DNA of 64,000 bases from Candidatus Paralachnospira caecorum (GTDB lineage: Bacteria; Bacillota; Clostridia; Lachnospirales; Lachnospiraceae). The notes under the pieces are model-generated. The model saw nothing but the letters and a program-made list of their open reading frames with translations. It was not told the DNA's origin and did no database searches. The stretch spans positions 1 to 64,000 of the forward strand of contig CAJFHG010000009.1 in NCBI GenBank assembly GCA_904379015.1, read 5' to 3'. Position numbers and translations under genes: made by a program. This document shows positions 27,813 through 38,840 of this stretch, piece by piece (the stretch's first letter is position 1; every line of letters begins with the position of its first letter).

Positions 27813-29746
27813 TACACAATCCTTTTGAATTTTTTCTCCAGTTCCCGTCTGCTCATCGATATAATTGTCGGTCTCCCATGAGGACAGGCATATGGATTGT
27901 CCAGAGTCAGAAGCTCGTCGATCAAAGCTTCCGCTTCTTTCACAGACAGTCTGTCTCCGCCCTTTACCGCAGCTTTGCAGCTCATGGACGCAAGTTTTTC
28001 CAGAATCATTTCATCTGATTCTCGGGAAAAGTCCTCCGAAAGGCTGTCCAGCAGCTCGGTGAAGAGTTCGCCCTGAGAAAGTCCGTACAGGTTGGACGGT
28101 ACACTGTATATGGCATATTCCTTTCCGCCGAAAGGTTCAATTTCAAACCCCATAGCCTGAAACCGCTCCTGATAAGCACGCAGGATCTGCTCCTCGCGCA
28201 TATTCAGAGTCAGGATGACCGGAGGCGCAATCATCTGAGACAGGATCTTGTTATTCCGGAACTGAGTCAGCATCCCTTCATACAGGATCTTTTCATGCGC
28301 CGCGTGCTGATCAATGATCAGGAATTCATCTCTGTACTGGATCAGCCAGTACGTATCAAACAGCTGTCCAATAAACTGATATTCCGCTCTCGCCGGCCTG
28401 GAAAGAAGTTTTTCTTCAAATAATTCCAGCTGCCTGGGAGGCTCTGCTGTCTGTTCCGGAATCTGCTTCCCGGCTTCGTTTTCCTGCGCGGCCTGTTCTG
28501 GAACCGGTTTCCCGGTTTTATAAACACCTGTTTCCTTTGCCATGGATACAGGCGGCTCCACAGGCGGTATGGCTGCGGAAAGGCCCGGCACAGTCCGGCT
28601 TTCACCGCGTTTCTCCGGAAATGCTCCGGAAGCTTCCTTCAAGGATGCTTTCATATTTTCTATTCGTTTTTTTTCAAAAGGCTCCGGAGCTTTCCGTTTT
28701 TCCGGCTGTGCCTTCTTTTCGGTCGGTTCCGGCCCGAGGGATACGTTCCGGATCAGTTCTGTTTCTGTCAGAGCGGTCCTGACCGCATTCTTTACCGTAT
28801 CGTAGATTTCTTCCTGATTGCGGAAACGCAGCTCCATTTTTGAAGGATGGACGTTGACATCCAGAAACTCCGGCTCGATCTTCAGATGAAGGACTGTGAA
28901 CGGATATTTATGCTGCATCATATATGAATGGAATCCGTCTTCTATGGCCTTGCTGATCAGTCCGCTTTTGATATACCGTCCGTTGATAAAATAATTTTCA
29001 TAGGAACGGTTGCCTCTTGAAATAACAGGCTTGCCGAGGAATCCGGTTATCTGAAGATGTTCGCCGGCTGTTTCCACCGGAAGCAGATTGGCTGCGATAT
29101 CCCGTCCGAAGATCATATAGATCAGATCCTTCAGATTATGATTTCCGGACGTATACAGACGGTTCTGGCCGTTCTGAATGAATCGTATGGAAATATCCGG
29201 CCTGGACAGCGCCATACGCTCCACAAGGCTGCTGATATAGGCCCCCTCGGTCTGGGCCGATTTCAGAAATTTTTTCCTCGCCGGCGTATTGTAAAACAGA
29301 TTCCGCACCAGAAAGGTCGTTCCCTCCGGCGCGCCGATCTCCTCCAGGGAAATTTCCTGTCCGCCGTGGATCTGATAACGGGTTCCGGTCAGTTCCTCCG
29401 CCGTTTTTGAGATCAGCTCTACCTGAGCCACGGCGGCAATGCTGGACAGCGCTTCGCCCCGGAATCCCAGGGAAGAAACAGTCAGAAGATCGGCCGCTGT
29501 CTGGATCTTGCTGGTGGAATGCCGCAGAAAAGCCGTGGGAATCTGAGATTTTTCAATGCCGCAGCCGTTATCTGTAATCCGTATGAATGAAATGCCGCCT
29601 TCCTTGATCTCCACCGTCACCGCTGTGGCGCCTGCGTCGATGGCGTTTTCAAGGAGTTCCTTCACCACAGAAGAGGGCCGTTCAATGACCTCCCCCGCGG
29701 CAATCTGATTGATCGTGTCCTGATCCAGTATCGTAATATTCGGCAT
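27812..29746 (-). CDS. mutL: DNA mismatch repair protein MutL
   Basis: IAAGEVIERPSSVVKELLENAIDAGAT; GFRGEALSSIA; DQHAAHEKILYE; CPHGRPT. Confidence 0.97.
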   Translation of the reverse strand: MPNITILDQDTINQIAAGEVIERPSSVVKELLENAIDAGATAVTVEIKEGGISFIRITDNGCGIEKSQIPTAFLRHSTSKIQTAADLLTVSSLGFRGEALSSIAAVAQVELISKTAEELTGTRYQIHGGQEISLEEIGAPEGTTFLVRNLFYNTPARKKFLKSAQTEGAYISSLVERMALSRPDISIRFIQNGQNRLYTSGNHNLKDLIYMIFGRDIAANLLPVETAGEHLQITGFLGKPVISRGNRSYENYFINGRYIKSGLISKAIEDGFHSYMMQHKYPFTVLHLKIEPEFLDVNVHPSKMELRFRNQEEIYDTVKNAVRTALTETELIRNVSLGPEPTEKKAQPEKRKAPEPFEKKRIENMKASLKEASGAFPEKRGESRTVPGLSAAIPPVEPPVSMAKETGVYKTGKPVPEQAAQENEAGKQIPEQTAEPPRQLELFEEKLLSRPARAEYQFIGQLFDTYWLIQYRDEFLIIDQHAAHEKILYEGMLTQFRNNKILSQMIAPPVILTLNMREEQILRAYQERFQAMGFEIEPFGGKEYAIYSVPSNLYGLSQGELFTELLDSLSEDFSRESDEMILEKLASMSCKAAVKGGDRLSVKEAEALIDELLTLDNPYACPHGRPTIISMSRRELEKKFKRIV

Positions 29747-29747
29747 G

Positions 29748-32408
29748 CTACCACCTGTTCTTCAAACTGTTCTGGAGCCGGTACAGCGTATTCAGCGCGT
29801 CAATCGGCGTCATGACTGCCAGATCCATGGACTCCAGCTCTTTCAAAATATCGTCGTCCTTTACGGTATCGAAAAGGCTCATCTGATTCAAATCCACATC
29901 GTCAAGCCTGGGCACCGGCTTTTTCTTTGCCTTTGCCGGCTGCTTTTCCGCCTGAGCGATCTCCCTGGAACGGACTGTGATGTCCGCGTCCGCCAGCTCT
30001 TCCGCCAGTTCCTTTGCCCGGGTGATCACCGGCTCCGGCACACCGGCCAGTTTTGCCACCTGAATGCCGTAGCTTTTATCTGCTCCGCCCTTTACGATTT
30101 TCCGCAGGAACACAATATCGTCGCCCATTTCCTTCACGGCGATGCAGTAATTATTGACGCCGTTTATGGAGCCTTCCAGCTCTGTCAGCTCATGATAATG
30201 GGTGGCGAACAGGGTTTTGGCTCCCAGGGTTTTCTGATTGGAAATATATTCGATCACCGCCCAGGCAATGCTCAGTCCGTCAAAAGTGCTGGTCCCCCGT
30301 CCGATCTCGTCCAGGATCAGCAGACTGTTTTTGGTGGCGTTTCTGAGAATATTGGCCACCTCGGTCATTTCCACCATAAAAGTACTCTGGCCGCTGGCCA
30401 GATCGTCGGAAGCGCCCACCCTTGTAAAGATCCTGTCGCAGATTCCGATATTAGCCGATTTCGCGGGGACAAAGCTCCCCATCTGCGCCATCAGGCAGAT
30501 GAGCGCGGTCTGCCGCATATAAGTGGATTTTCCTGCCATATTCGGTCCGGTAATGACAGCGAGCCGGTTGTCTCCGTTGTCCAGATAAGTGTCATTGGCC
30601 ACGAACAGATCGTCCCGCATCATCTGCTCCACCACAGGATGACGTCCCTCCCGGATATCAATGATCCCCTTCTCATTGATTCCCGGCCGTACATAGTTGT
30701 TTCTGGTGGCCGTCACCGACAGAGACGCCAGCACATCGATCCAGGCAATGCTGCGCGCCGTTTTCTGGATCCGGTCCACCTGTCCGGCAATGGAATTCCT
30801 GAGGTCGCAGAACAGGTCATATTCCAGAATAAACAGCTTGTCCTCCGCTCCCAGAATGATTTCTTCCAGTTTTTTCAGCTCATCTGTGGTGAAGCGCTCC
30901 GCGTTGGTCAGGGTCTGCTTGCGGACATAATAATCCGGAACCTGATTCAAAAAGGAATTGGTCACCTCCAGATAATAACCGAAAACCTTATTGTATTTGA
31001 CTCTCAGATTTTTGATCCCGGTCTTTTCCCGTTCTCTCGCTTCCAGCTCCGTAAGCCAGGTCTTTCCCTCTGTTTTTGCGTTCCGCAGCTGGTCGGCTTC
31101 TTCATTGTAACCTTCCCTGATGATGCCGCCTTCCCGCACATTCACAGGCGGCTCTTCCACCACAGCCCGCTCGATCAGGTCTGCCAGATCCTCCAGCGTG
31201 TCCAGCTGTTTACAGAGTTCCGTAAGCAGGTCAGAATGGAATTCCTCCAGGATCTTCTTGATATGGGGCAGCATCTGAAGCGAATTTTTAAAGGCGATCA
31301 GGTCCCTCGGATTGGCAGACTGATAGGAAATTCTGCCGATCAGCCGCTCCAGATCGTAAATGGGATTCAGGTATTCGATCAGTTCCTCTCTGTTTATGTA
31401 GGATTCATTGAGTTCAGCCACCGCGTCCTGTCGCCGGAGGATTTCCTTTTTTTCGATCAGCGGCTGCTCAATGAAGGTTCTGAGCAGTCTGGCACCCATG
31501 GCTGTTTTGGTTTTGTCAAGCACCCAGAGAAGCGAGCCTCTCTTCTGTTTCTCCCGAAGCGTTTCCAGAAGTTCCAGATTCCTTCTCGTGGATGTGTCAA
31601 TGATCATATATTTTCCGGAGCGGTATGGCACCAGCCTGGTGATATGACTGAGAGAATTTTTCTGGGTATCCAGGAGATACTGCATACATGCGCCGGAAGC
31701 GATCGTGCCGATCTTATAATCGCTGAGTCCCAATCCTTCCAGCCGTTCTACATGGAAATGTCTGCGCAGGGTATCCGCGCATACATCTTCATCAAAATAA
31801 TGGTTGTCCAGAGGCGAAATAATAAAATTCAGCCTGTTTTTGATCTCATCCAGGTCAACTCCGGACATATAAAAAGCCTCGTTGCAGATGATCTCCGAGG
31901 GCATGTACTTATAAATCTCATCTAACAGATTTCTGATCGACGGAACCTCCGTCACTAAAAATTCACCGGTGGTCACGTCCGTGACCGCGATGCCGAAGGA
32001 CTTGGCCAGGTAGACGATACACATGAGATAATTGTTCTTGGTCTCGTCCAGCGCCTGTCCGCTTAAGATCGTTCCCGGCGTCACGATCCTGGTAACCTCC
32101 CGCTTCACCAGGCCCTTGGCCAGCCTGGGATCCTCCATCTGTTCCGCGATGGCCACCTTATATCCTTTCTGGACCAGTCGGCTTAAATAAGTGTCCACCG
32201 CATGATGCGGCACGCCGCACATGGGAGCCCGCTCCGGAAGACCGCATTCTTTTCCGGTCAGGGTTAACTCCAGTTCCCTGGAAACGGTTTTGGCATCGTC
32301 GAAAAACATCTCATAAAAGTCTCCCAGCCTGTAAAAAAGAATACAGTCCGGATATTTGCTTTTGGTTTCCATATAATGCTGCATCATGGGTGATAACTGT
32401 GCTGCCAC
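29748..32408 (-). CDS. mutS: DNA mismatch repair protein MutS
   Basis: LGDFYEMFFDDA; ITGPNMAGKSTYMRQTALI; LLILDEIGRGTSTFDGLSIAWAV. Confidence 0.98.
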   Translation of the reverse strand: MAAQLSPMMQHYMETKSKYPDCILFYRLGDFYEMFFDDAKTVSRELELTLTGKECGLPERAPMCGVPHHAVDTYLSRLVQKGYKVAIAEQMEDPRLAKGLVKREVTRIVTPGTILSGQALDETKNNYLMCIVYLAKSFGIAVTDVTTGEFLVTEVPSIRNLLDEIYKYMPSEIICNEAFYMSGVDLDEIKNRLNFIISPLDNHYFDEDVCADTLRRHFHVERLEGLGLSDYKIGTIASGACMQYLLDTQKNSLSHITRLVPYRSGKYMIIDTSTRRNLELLETLREKQKRGSLLWVLDKTKTAMGARLLRTFIEQPLIEKKEILRRQDAVAELNESYINREELIEYLNPIYDLERLIGRISYQSANPRDLIAFKNSLQMLPHIKKILEEFHSDLLTELCKQLDTLEDLADLIERAVVEEPPVNVREGGIIREGYNEEADQLRNAKTEGKTWLTELEAREREKTGIKNLRVKYNKVFGYYLEVTNSFLNQVPDYYVRKQTLTNAERFTTDELKKLEEIILGAEDKLFILEYDLFCDLRNSIAGQVDRIQKTARSIAWIDVLASLSVTATRNNYVRPGINEKGIIDIREGRHPVVEQMMRDDLFVANDTYLDNGDNRLAVITGPNMAGKSTYMRQTALICLMAQMGSFVPAKSANIGICDRIFTRVGASDDLASGQSTFMVEMTEVANILRNATKNSLLILDEIGRGTSTFDGLSIAWAVIEYISNQKTLGAKTLFATHYHELTELEGSINGVNNYCIAVKEMGDDIVFLRKIVKGGADKSYGIQVAKLAGVPEPVITRAKELAEELADADITVRSREIAQAEKQPAKAKKKPVPRLDDVDLNQMSLFDTVKDDDILKELESMDLAVMTPIDALNTLYRLQNSLKNRW

Positions 32409-32443
32409 TTTCTAACCTCTTTCGTTTTGTAAAATCATACTGC

Positions 32444-33406
32444 TCAAATCTCATTCCCGCTGTAATACGCGATCTTATTGTAGTTGGGAAATTCCATAAA
32501 GAATTCTGCCAGCAGCGTCCGCTCCTCGGACGCGGGATCATGGATCACAAAATCCTCCAGATTCCTGCTGGTCCCGTCGCCGCAGTATCCGACCACCAGG
32601 ACCCAGTGAGGACTTCCGTTGTCCCGCATGGCGCCCACCAGAACCGGAATTTTCTGCTGGAGCTTGTCATAGATCACAGACGCGTAATCCTGTTCGCTGG
32701 CTGCGGTATACACTTTTGGGAACCCCAGCATGCCGTCGCTGTTATAATAGAGACGCGTTTCCATCACATCCGGCGTAGTCACGCTGTTCTCAAGATAAGA
32801 ATAAGCCATGGCAAGGCAGGTGGTAGTGCATCCCGCTGTGGCGATGGTCTCGTAGCTGTCTCCGAGCGGAAGACCGCCCCACCGCTCATCATACTGCTTG
32901 TAATTATGAACGGCAAGATATACGCGGGCATCAGAAGGCATATCCTCGGAAAGCGCTTCCCGCAGACAATACCCTTCGGCATACTGATCAGAGTGGGGAA
33001 GCTGATACACGATCCGCACATAGCCGGACTCTTCCTTCCAGAATGCCTGCACCTGGTCCTTGTAGGAAATCTGTCCGACCAGTTCCGCGTCCTCGGACGG
33101 CCCGCTGCGCACATTCAGGACCCCGAAATAAGTACAGTACATGGTATCTCCGTTTTTCATCCGTTCATAGGAAAGCTTTCCCGTTTCCTCCTGAAACGCT
33201 GTATTGTCCGCATCCGCAGTTATCCCGCCGGCGGCGCCTTTTCCGGCCGCTGCTGAAAGGGGCCCGAACCAGCTCCGTTTTCCCAGTCCCGTAAAAACGA
33301 CCACAAGCACAGCACAGCCAAAAAACAAAATCGCCGCTGTCTGCACGGCAATGCCGGGAGATTTCTTTATGTTTTCCAGTAAACTGCGTATTCGCTCTTT
33401 CATCAT
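32444..33406 (-). CDS. membrane-anchored SH3 + C39-like cysteine peptidase domain protein
   Basis: N-terminal TM; SH3-like (YFGVLNVRSGPSEDAELVGQISYKDQVQAF); C39-like Cys (ATAGCTTTCLAMAYSY), His (GSPHWVLVVGYCG), Asp (FVIHDPAS). Confidence 0.82.
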   Translation of the reverse strand: MMKERIRSLLENIKKSPGIAVQTAAILFFGCAVLVVVFTGLGKRSWFGPLSAAAGKGAAGGITADADNTAFQEETGKLSYERMKNGDTMYCTYFGVLNVRSGPSEDAELVGQISYKDQVQAFWKEESGYVRIVYQLPHSDQYAEGYCLREALSEDMPSDARVYLAVHNYKQYDERWGGLPLGDSYETIATAGCTTTCLAMAYSYLENSVTTPDVMETRLYYNSDGMLGFPKVYTAASEQDYASVIYDKLQQKIPVLVGAMRDNGSPHWVLVVGYCGDGTSRNLEDFVIHDPASEERTLLAEFFMEFPNYNKIAYYSGNEI

Positions 33407-33422
33407 CAGTCCCCTTTGATTT

Positions 33423-34862
33423 TCAGGAAAGACGGACTCCCATATAATAGAAGCCTCTGGACTCTGTGAGTTTCACCTGGATCAGCTTCCCGATATCAGA
33501 AGCATCTCCCGGAAAATGCACCATAATATTATTTCCCAGACGGCCCGTTATCATACCAGGCTCATGACTGTCTGTTCCCTCAGCCAGAGCCGTCATCGTC
33601 TTCCCCACATCTTTTGTGCAGACTTCAGCAGAAATTTTCTGCACTTCTTTCAGCAGCCGGTCAAACCGGACTTTTACCACATCTTCCGGCACCTGGTCCG
33701 CCATGGCGGCAGCCGGTGTTCCTGTCCGTTTGGAGTAAATAAAGGTAAAAGCACTGTCATACCGGACCCGCCGGACCACATCCATGGTCTCTTCAAAATC
33801 TTCTTCTGTCTCACCCGGGAATCCCACAATGATATCTGTAGTCAGTGAAATATCCGGTATTTCAGCCTTGATCTTCTCTGTCAGGGCCAGATACTGTTCC
33901 TTGTCATACACCCGGTTCATCAGCTTCAGAATCCTGGAACTGCCCGACTGAAGCGGCAGATGGAGATGACGGCAGATCTTCGGGCAGTCCCGCATGACGC
34001 CGATCAGCTCATCGGACAGATCTTTCGGATGGGAAGTCATGAAACGGATCCGTTCGATTCCCTTCACCTCGGCGATCCGCCTGAGAAGACTGGCAAAGCT
34101 TACGGGATGGGCCAGCGTCTTGCCGTAGGAATTCACATTCTGTCCCAGCAGCATGACTTCCACAACTCCGTCCGCGGCCAGGGCCTCCACTTCTTTTATG
34201 ATATCCTCCGGATCCCGGCTGCGTTCCCGTCCTCTTACATAGGGAACAATACAGTAGCTGCAGAAATTGTTGCAGCCGTACATGATATTGACTCCGGACT
34301 TGAACGGATATTTTCTCTGGGCGGGGAGTTCTTCCACGATCTTGTCTGTTCCCTTCCAGATATCGACGACCCGGTGCCCTTCGCAGATCTGCATAAACAA
34401 AAGCTCTGCCAGCTTGAATATATTATGGGTACCGAAGATCAGATCCACAAACCGGTAGCTCGTTTCGATTTTTTCCACTACAGACGGTTCCTGCATCATG
34501 CAGCCGCACAGCGCGATGATCATGCCGGGATTCTTGTTTTTCAGATTATGCAGATAGCCCAGACGGCCGTAAACGCGCTGGTTGGCATTGTCGCGGACCG
34601 TGCAGGTATTGTAAAGAACGAAATCCGACTGTTCAGACTCTGACGCCTGAAATCCGGCCCGTTCCAGGATGCCAAGAAGCTTCTCGGAATCCTTTGCGTT
34701 CATCTGGCAGCCGAAGGTCTGAACGCACGCGGTCAGCGGGCGTCCGGTCTTCCGGCTTTTTTCTTCTACAAGCTGTTTCAGCTGGTTCATAAAATACTGC
34801 TGCCTTGCCGGCTCCTCTGCAGGAGCATCCCGCAGTATTCTGCCATATTCCTGATTGTTCAA
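33423..34862 (-). CDS. miaB: tRNA-2-methylthio-N6-dimethylallyladenosine synthase
   Basis: TFGCQMNAKDSEKL; YGCNNFCSYCIVPYVRGRERSR radical SAM; TRAM domain. Confidence 0.97.
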   Translation of the reverse strand: MNNQEYGRILRDAPAEEPARQQYFMNQLKQLVEEKSRKTGRPLTACVQTFGCQMNAKDSEKLLGILERAGFQASESEQSDFVLYNTCTVRDNANQRVYGRLGYLHNLKNKNPGMIIALCGCMMQEPSVVEKIETSYRFVDLIFGTHNIFKLAELLFMQICEGHRVVDIWKGTDKIVEELPAQRKYPFKSGVNIMYGCNNFCSYCIVPYVRGRERSRDPEDIIKEVEALAADGVVEVMLLGQNVNSYGKTLAHPVSFASLLRRIAEVKGIERIRFMTSHPKDLSDELIGVMRDCPKICRHLHLPLQSGSSRILKLMNRVYDKEQYLALTEKIKAEIPDISLTTDIIVGFPGETEEDFEETMDVVRRVRYDSAFTFIYSKRTGTPAAAMADQVPEDVVKVRFDRLLKEVQKISAEVCTKDVGKTMTALAEGTDSHEPGMITGRLGNNIMVHFPGDASDIGKLIQVKLTESRGFYYMGVRLS

Positions 34863-34888
34863 TGTTCCAAAACCTTTCCGACTGTATT

Positions 34889-36136
34889 TTAAGGACGCAC
34901 CTGCCCGTTTCCGTAAATGATATATTTGGTCGTCGTCAGCGCCAGAAGCCCCATAGGTCCTCTGGCATGAAGCTTCTGAGTGCTGATCCCGATCTCCGCT
35001 CCGAATCCGAATTCAAACCCGTCTGTAAACCGGGTGGAGGCATTCACATACACAGCCGCCGCATCGATTTCGTCCAGGAATTTCTGGGCATTGGCATAAT
35101 TTTCTGTGATAATGGCCTCAGAATGCTTGGTGTTGTACCGGTTGATATGGGCGATGGCTTCATCAATGGAATCCACCGTCTTTGCTGAAATGATATAATC
35201 CAGATATTCTGTTCCCCAGTCCTCCGGCGAAGCGGGAACCGCCTCTTTCAGCAGTCCGCAGACCGTCTCGTCCCCGCGGATCTCCACATGCTTTTCTGAA
35301 AGCCTTTCTGCCAGGGCCGGCATCAGCCTGTCGGCGATCTTTTTATGGATAACCAGCGATTCGCAGGCGTTGCATACGCCGATCCTCTGGGTTTTCGCGT
35401 TGAAAATGATATTGACGGCCATATCAAGGTCGGCGCTCTCATCCACAAAAATGTGGCAGTTTCCGGTGCCCGTCTCGATCACCGGAACCGTGCTGTTCTC
35501 CACCACAGTGCGGATCAGACCCGCGCCGCCTCTGGGGATCAGCACATCGATGTAGCGGTTCATGCGCATCATTTCCCTGGCGGTTTCTCTGTCCGTACTT
35601 TCCACCAGCTGAACCGCGTCCGCGGGAAGTCCGCAGGACTCCAGAGCGGTTCTCAGGCAGGAGGCAATGGCTTTGTTGGAACAGATGGCATCGCTTCCGC
35701 CCTTCAGGATTGCCGCGTTGCCTGCTTTGAAGCACAATCCGAAGGCATCGGCTGTCACATTGGGCCTTGATTCATAAATGATGCCGATGACCCCCAGCGG
35801 CACCCGCTTCTGGCCGATCAGCAGCCCGTTGGGCCTCTTTTTCATGGAAAGGACTTCTCCCACCGGATCATCCAGCGAAGCCACCTGCGTCAGTCCCTCC
35901 GCCATGGAAGCAATCCGTTTTTTGTCCAGCTTCAGCCGGTCCAGAAGTCCTTCCGGCATTCCCTTTTTCCGGCCGTTTTCCATATCCTGTTCATTTGCCC
36001 GGATGATATCCTCCGCAGAATCCAGAAGCGCCTGGGCGGCCGCCTCCAGCCCTCTGTTTTTTTCATTGATTCCCAGTCTGCCCATGACGGCTGCCGCTGC
36101 CCGGGCTTTTTCACCCATTCTGATCAATTCTTCCAT
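34889..36136 (-). CDS. proA: glutamate-5-semialdehyde dehydrogenase
   Basis: [52 protein letters not shown]. Confidence 0.97.
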   Translation of the reverse strand: MEELIRMGEKARAAAAVMGRLGINEKNRGLEAAAQALLDSAEDIIRANEQDMENGRKKGMPEGLLDRLKLDKKRIASMAEGLTQVASLDDPVGEVLSMKKRPNGLLIGQKRVPLGVIGIIYESRPNVTADAFGLCFKAGNAAILKGGSDAICSNKAIASCLRTALESCGLPADAVQLVESTDRETAREMMRMNRYIDVLIPRGGAGLIRTVVENSTVPVIETGTGNCHIFVDESADLDMAVNIIFNAKTQRIGVCNACESLVIHKKIADRLMPALAERLSEKHVEIRGDETVCGLLKEAVPASPEDWGTEYLDYIISAKTVDSIDEAIAHINRYNTKHSEAIITENYANAQKFLDEIDAAAVYVNASTRFTDGFEFGFGAEIGISTQKLHARGPMGLLALTTTKYIIYGNGQVRP

Positions 36137-36162
36137 TGTTTGCCCCCTTTGCTTTCCGCCTC

Positions 36163-36717
36163 TCAAATGCGGCTGATTCCCGCTTCTGTCACCAGTATCC
36201 GCGGCCGTATGTCAAAGCTCTCAAATGGAACCTCGTCAAAGATCTGACATTCATATGCCACCGCCGCAGGCTTCAGTCCTGTCCATTTTTCCAGATATCT
36301 GTCATAATACCCGCCGCCGTACCCGACCCGGTGATGAGCCCGGTCAAAGGCAACTCCCGGCATGACCATGAACGCGTCCGGCTCCTTCGCGGGAGACAGC
36401 CCCTCCCTGGGTTCCAGAATGCCGAAGGCCCCCGGCTCCAGATCGGATTCTGAGGTAATATAATAAAAATCCATCTCTTTTCCGTTTACCCGGGGAACCG
36501 CCACCCGTTTTCCGTCCTCCATCGCTCTTTTCATAATGGGCCAGGTATGGACCTCATGGTTGTAGTCCACATAACAGTAGACCGTCGATGCCTCCCGATA
36601 TTCCGGCAGGGAAACAAGAAGATCCCGGATCTGTTCACTGGCTGTCTGCTCCTGCTCCGGCGGAAGCGCCCTTCTCCTTGCATTGACTGTTTTTCGGATT
36701 TCCTTCTTTGTCATCAT
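36163..36717 (-). CDS. 5-formyltetrahydrofolate cyclo-ligase
   Basis: [45 protein letters not shown]. Confidence 0.95.
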   Translation of the reverse strand: MMTKKEIRKTVNARRRALPPEQEQTASEQIRDLLVSLPEYREASTVYCYVDYNHEVHTWPIMKRAMEDGKRVAVPRVNGKEMDFYYITSESDLEPGAFGILEPREGLSPAKEPDAFMVMPGVAFDRAHHRVGYGGGYYDRYLEKWTGLKPAAVAYECQIFDEVPFESFDIRPRILVTEAGISRI

Positions 36718-36941
36718 TGCTTTTTTCTGTCCCTCGCCTCTATGATCTTTCCCACATCCGTCACTCTGCCGTCCGGTTCCAGGATCGACACATTTTTCAG
36801 GGTGTTTTTCAGATTCTGCCGGATGGCGCGGATATACTCGCCCCGAAGCCTTGCCTGCTCCGATTTTTCCTCCGGCATCAGTCCCTCTGTTTTTGATTTA
36901 TGATACAATTCGTTGATTCGCTGGATTTCCTTCTCTGTCAT
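36714..36941 (-). CDS. DUF896 (YnzC-like) protein
   Basis: RINELYHKSKTEGLMPEEKSEQARLRGEYIRAIRQNLKNTL. Confidence 0.92.
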   Translation of the reverse strand: MTEKEIQRINELYHKSKTEGLMPEEKSEQARLRGEYIRAIRQNLKNTLKNVSILEPDGRVTDVGKIIEARDRKKQ

Positions 36942-36956
36942 AATACTCCTTACTCA

Positions 36957-37808
36957 TCAGGAATTGAGATAGGCAGTCAATTCCTCATATCGTTTTTTCA
37001 TCAGCTCGTATCCGTGAAGATAGAACTGTTCCAGTGTCTCCGGATTTTTCTCTGTTCTGGATACGGTTTTTTCCAGGGGACGGATCACGAAGATCCTGCC
37101 CTTCTCCTCCAGCCTCTCGATCAGTTCCATGGTATGGTTATAGTTTGCCGGGCGCCTTAAAATGGTCTTCACCAGCTCCGGATAGGACTTATAGGAAGAA
37201 TGGTACAGGATTGCCGTATTTTTGTGCTGTTTTTTCCGGTATCCCGGATTTCTGGTCAGTACCACCACGCATTTTTTATAGCCTTCCCGCAGAGCCCTTG
37301 CCACAGGCACGGAATCCGCCAGCCCGCCGTCCAGATAGGGCACACCGTCGATCTCCGTCATTTTCGATACAAGCGGCATGCTGCAGGACGCTCTGCAGAT
37401 CGTCAGAAGGCGGTCCATATCGGTTCTTTCATCCAGATATTCTGCCTGCCCGGTGAGACAGTTGGTGACCGTCAGCTCGCACCGGATCGGCGAATGCCTG
37501 TATGTTTCAAAATCAAAAGGAAATTTTTTCTTCGGGTATTCGTCAAAAACCATGTCCATGTCAAACAGATTTCCGGTTCTGACTGCTTTGCGGAGGCTCA
37601 GATAACTGTCTTTCCTGCTTTTTGGGATCATACAGTTTTTTGTCCTGCCGATCTGTCTGGACACATAATCCACCGCGTTGCAGGAGCCTGCTGAAACGCC
37701 GATCACATACGGCAGATAAAGCTCCCTTTCCATCAGATAATCCAGTACCCCGGATGAGAAAACGCCTCTTGTGGCGCCACCCTCCAGAACCAGCGCTGCC
37801 TTTTTCAT
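36957..37808 (-). CDS. patatin-like phospholipase family protein
   Basis: LVLEGGATRGVFSSGVLDYL; GVSAGSCNA (GxSxG); YLDGGLADSVPV (DGG). Confidence 0.93.
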   Translation of the reverse strand: MKKAALVLEGGATRGVFSSGVLDYLMERELYLPYVIGVSAGSCNAVDYVSRQIGRTKNCMIPKSRKDSYLSLRKAVRTGNLFDMDMVFDEYPKKKFPFDFETYRHSPIRCELTVTNCLTGQAEYLDERTDMDRLLTICRASCSMPLVSKMTEIDGVPYLDGGLADSVPVARALREGYKKCVVVLTRNPGYRKKQHKNTAILYHSSYKSYPELVKTILRRPANYNHTMELIERLEEKGRIFVIRPLEKTVSRTEKNPETLEQFYLHGYELMKKRYEELTAYLNS

Positions 37809-37874
37809 GTCGTCTTCATCTCCTATCCAAACCAGCCATTTCCGCTGTTCCCAGCCGCTTCTGTCTTCCTGCTG

Positions 37875-38717
37875 TCAATATGCCGTCAGGTATTCGATCA
37901 GATCAAAATCCCTGTTTTTGTGAGCCAGGAACAGGGTGCCGATGTCCTCTCCGTCCAGGACTCTGTAAATGTTGTCCACGTCATCGCCGTTGGTGATGAC
38001 CATGTCAATGCCCGCGTCGGTGGCCATCCTGGCCGCCACGATCTTGGCAGACATGCCGCCGGTGCCCACCGTGCTGCCGGTGGTCTCTTTTCCCATCTCC
38101 TGAAGATCATCGGTAATCTCTTCCACTTCACGGATAAACCTGGCATCTGGATTCCGCTTCGGATCATCCTCATAAAGACCGTCAATGTCAGACAGGAGAA
38201 TCAGAAGATCCGCGTGGATCACAGCCGCCACAATGGCAGAAAGACGGTCGTTGTCGCCGAATTCGATCTCATGGGTCGCGACCGTGTCATTTTCATTGAC
38301 AATAGGGATCACGCCCATTTTCAGAAGCTCGTCAAAAGTATTCTGGGCGTTTTTTCTGGAATCATCATTCAGCATGGTCGTCTTCGTCATCAGGATCTGC
38401 GCGACCACCTGATTATATTCCGCGAACAGCTTCTGATACGTCATCATCAGCTTTGCCTGGCCGATGGCGGCCAGCGCCTGCTTCACCGGCAGATTGTCCG
38501 GACGCTCCATATATCCCATGGTCTTCCGTCCCACGGCGCCGGCGCCGGAGCTGACCAGCACCACTTCCATTCCCTGATTGCGCAGGTCGCAGAGTACCCT
38601 GGCCAGCTTCTCCACCTTGTTCAGATTCAGATATCCGGTATATTTATGGGTCAGAGAAGAAGAACCGATCTTCACCACGATCCTGTTTTTCCCTGAAAGC
38701 CTCGTTTTTCTGTCCAT
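37875..38717 (-). CDS. proB: glutamate 5-kinase, short form without PUA domain
   Basis: RIVVKIGSSSLT; LVSSGAGAVGRKTMG; IVNENDTVATHEIEFGDNDRLSAIVA; ends after the kinase domain (280 aa). Confidence 0.94.
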   Translation of the reverse strand: MDRKTRLSGKNRIVVKIGSSSLTHKYTGYLNLNKVEKLARVLCDLRNQGMEVVLVSSGAGAVGRKTMGYMERPDNLPVKQALAAIGQAKLMMTYQKLFAEYNQVVAQILMTKTTMLNDDSRKNAQNTFDELLKMGVIPIVNENDTVATHEIEFGDNDRLSAIVAAVIHADLLILLSDIDGLYEDDPKRNPDARFIREVEEITDDLQEMGKETTGSTVGTGGMSAKIVAARMATDAGIDMVITNGDDVDNIYRVLDGEDIGTLFLAHKNRDFDLIEYLTAY

Positions 38718-38840
38718 ATGTAAAACCCTTCCGTGTCATTTTTTCTTTTTCTGATCTGTTTTTATCAACTCCCACCGACTCAATCGGCAGTTTTATCTTA
38801 ACAGATTTGGCCGTTGGAATCAATCCCTTTCACCGGGCGG

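Noticed and set aside
29745-31925. 726-aa + strand ORF
   Set aside because: Fully antisense to mutS; no recognisable domain and low-complexity shadow-type composition; explained by codon usage of the real gene.
34889-38717. proB-proA split by four unrelated genes as evidence of an insertion
   Set aside because: Intervening genes (cyclo-ligase, DUF896, patatin) are ordinary chromosomal genes with tight spacing; no element boundaries.
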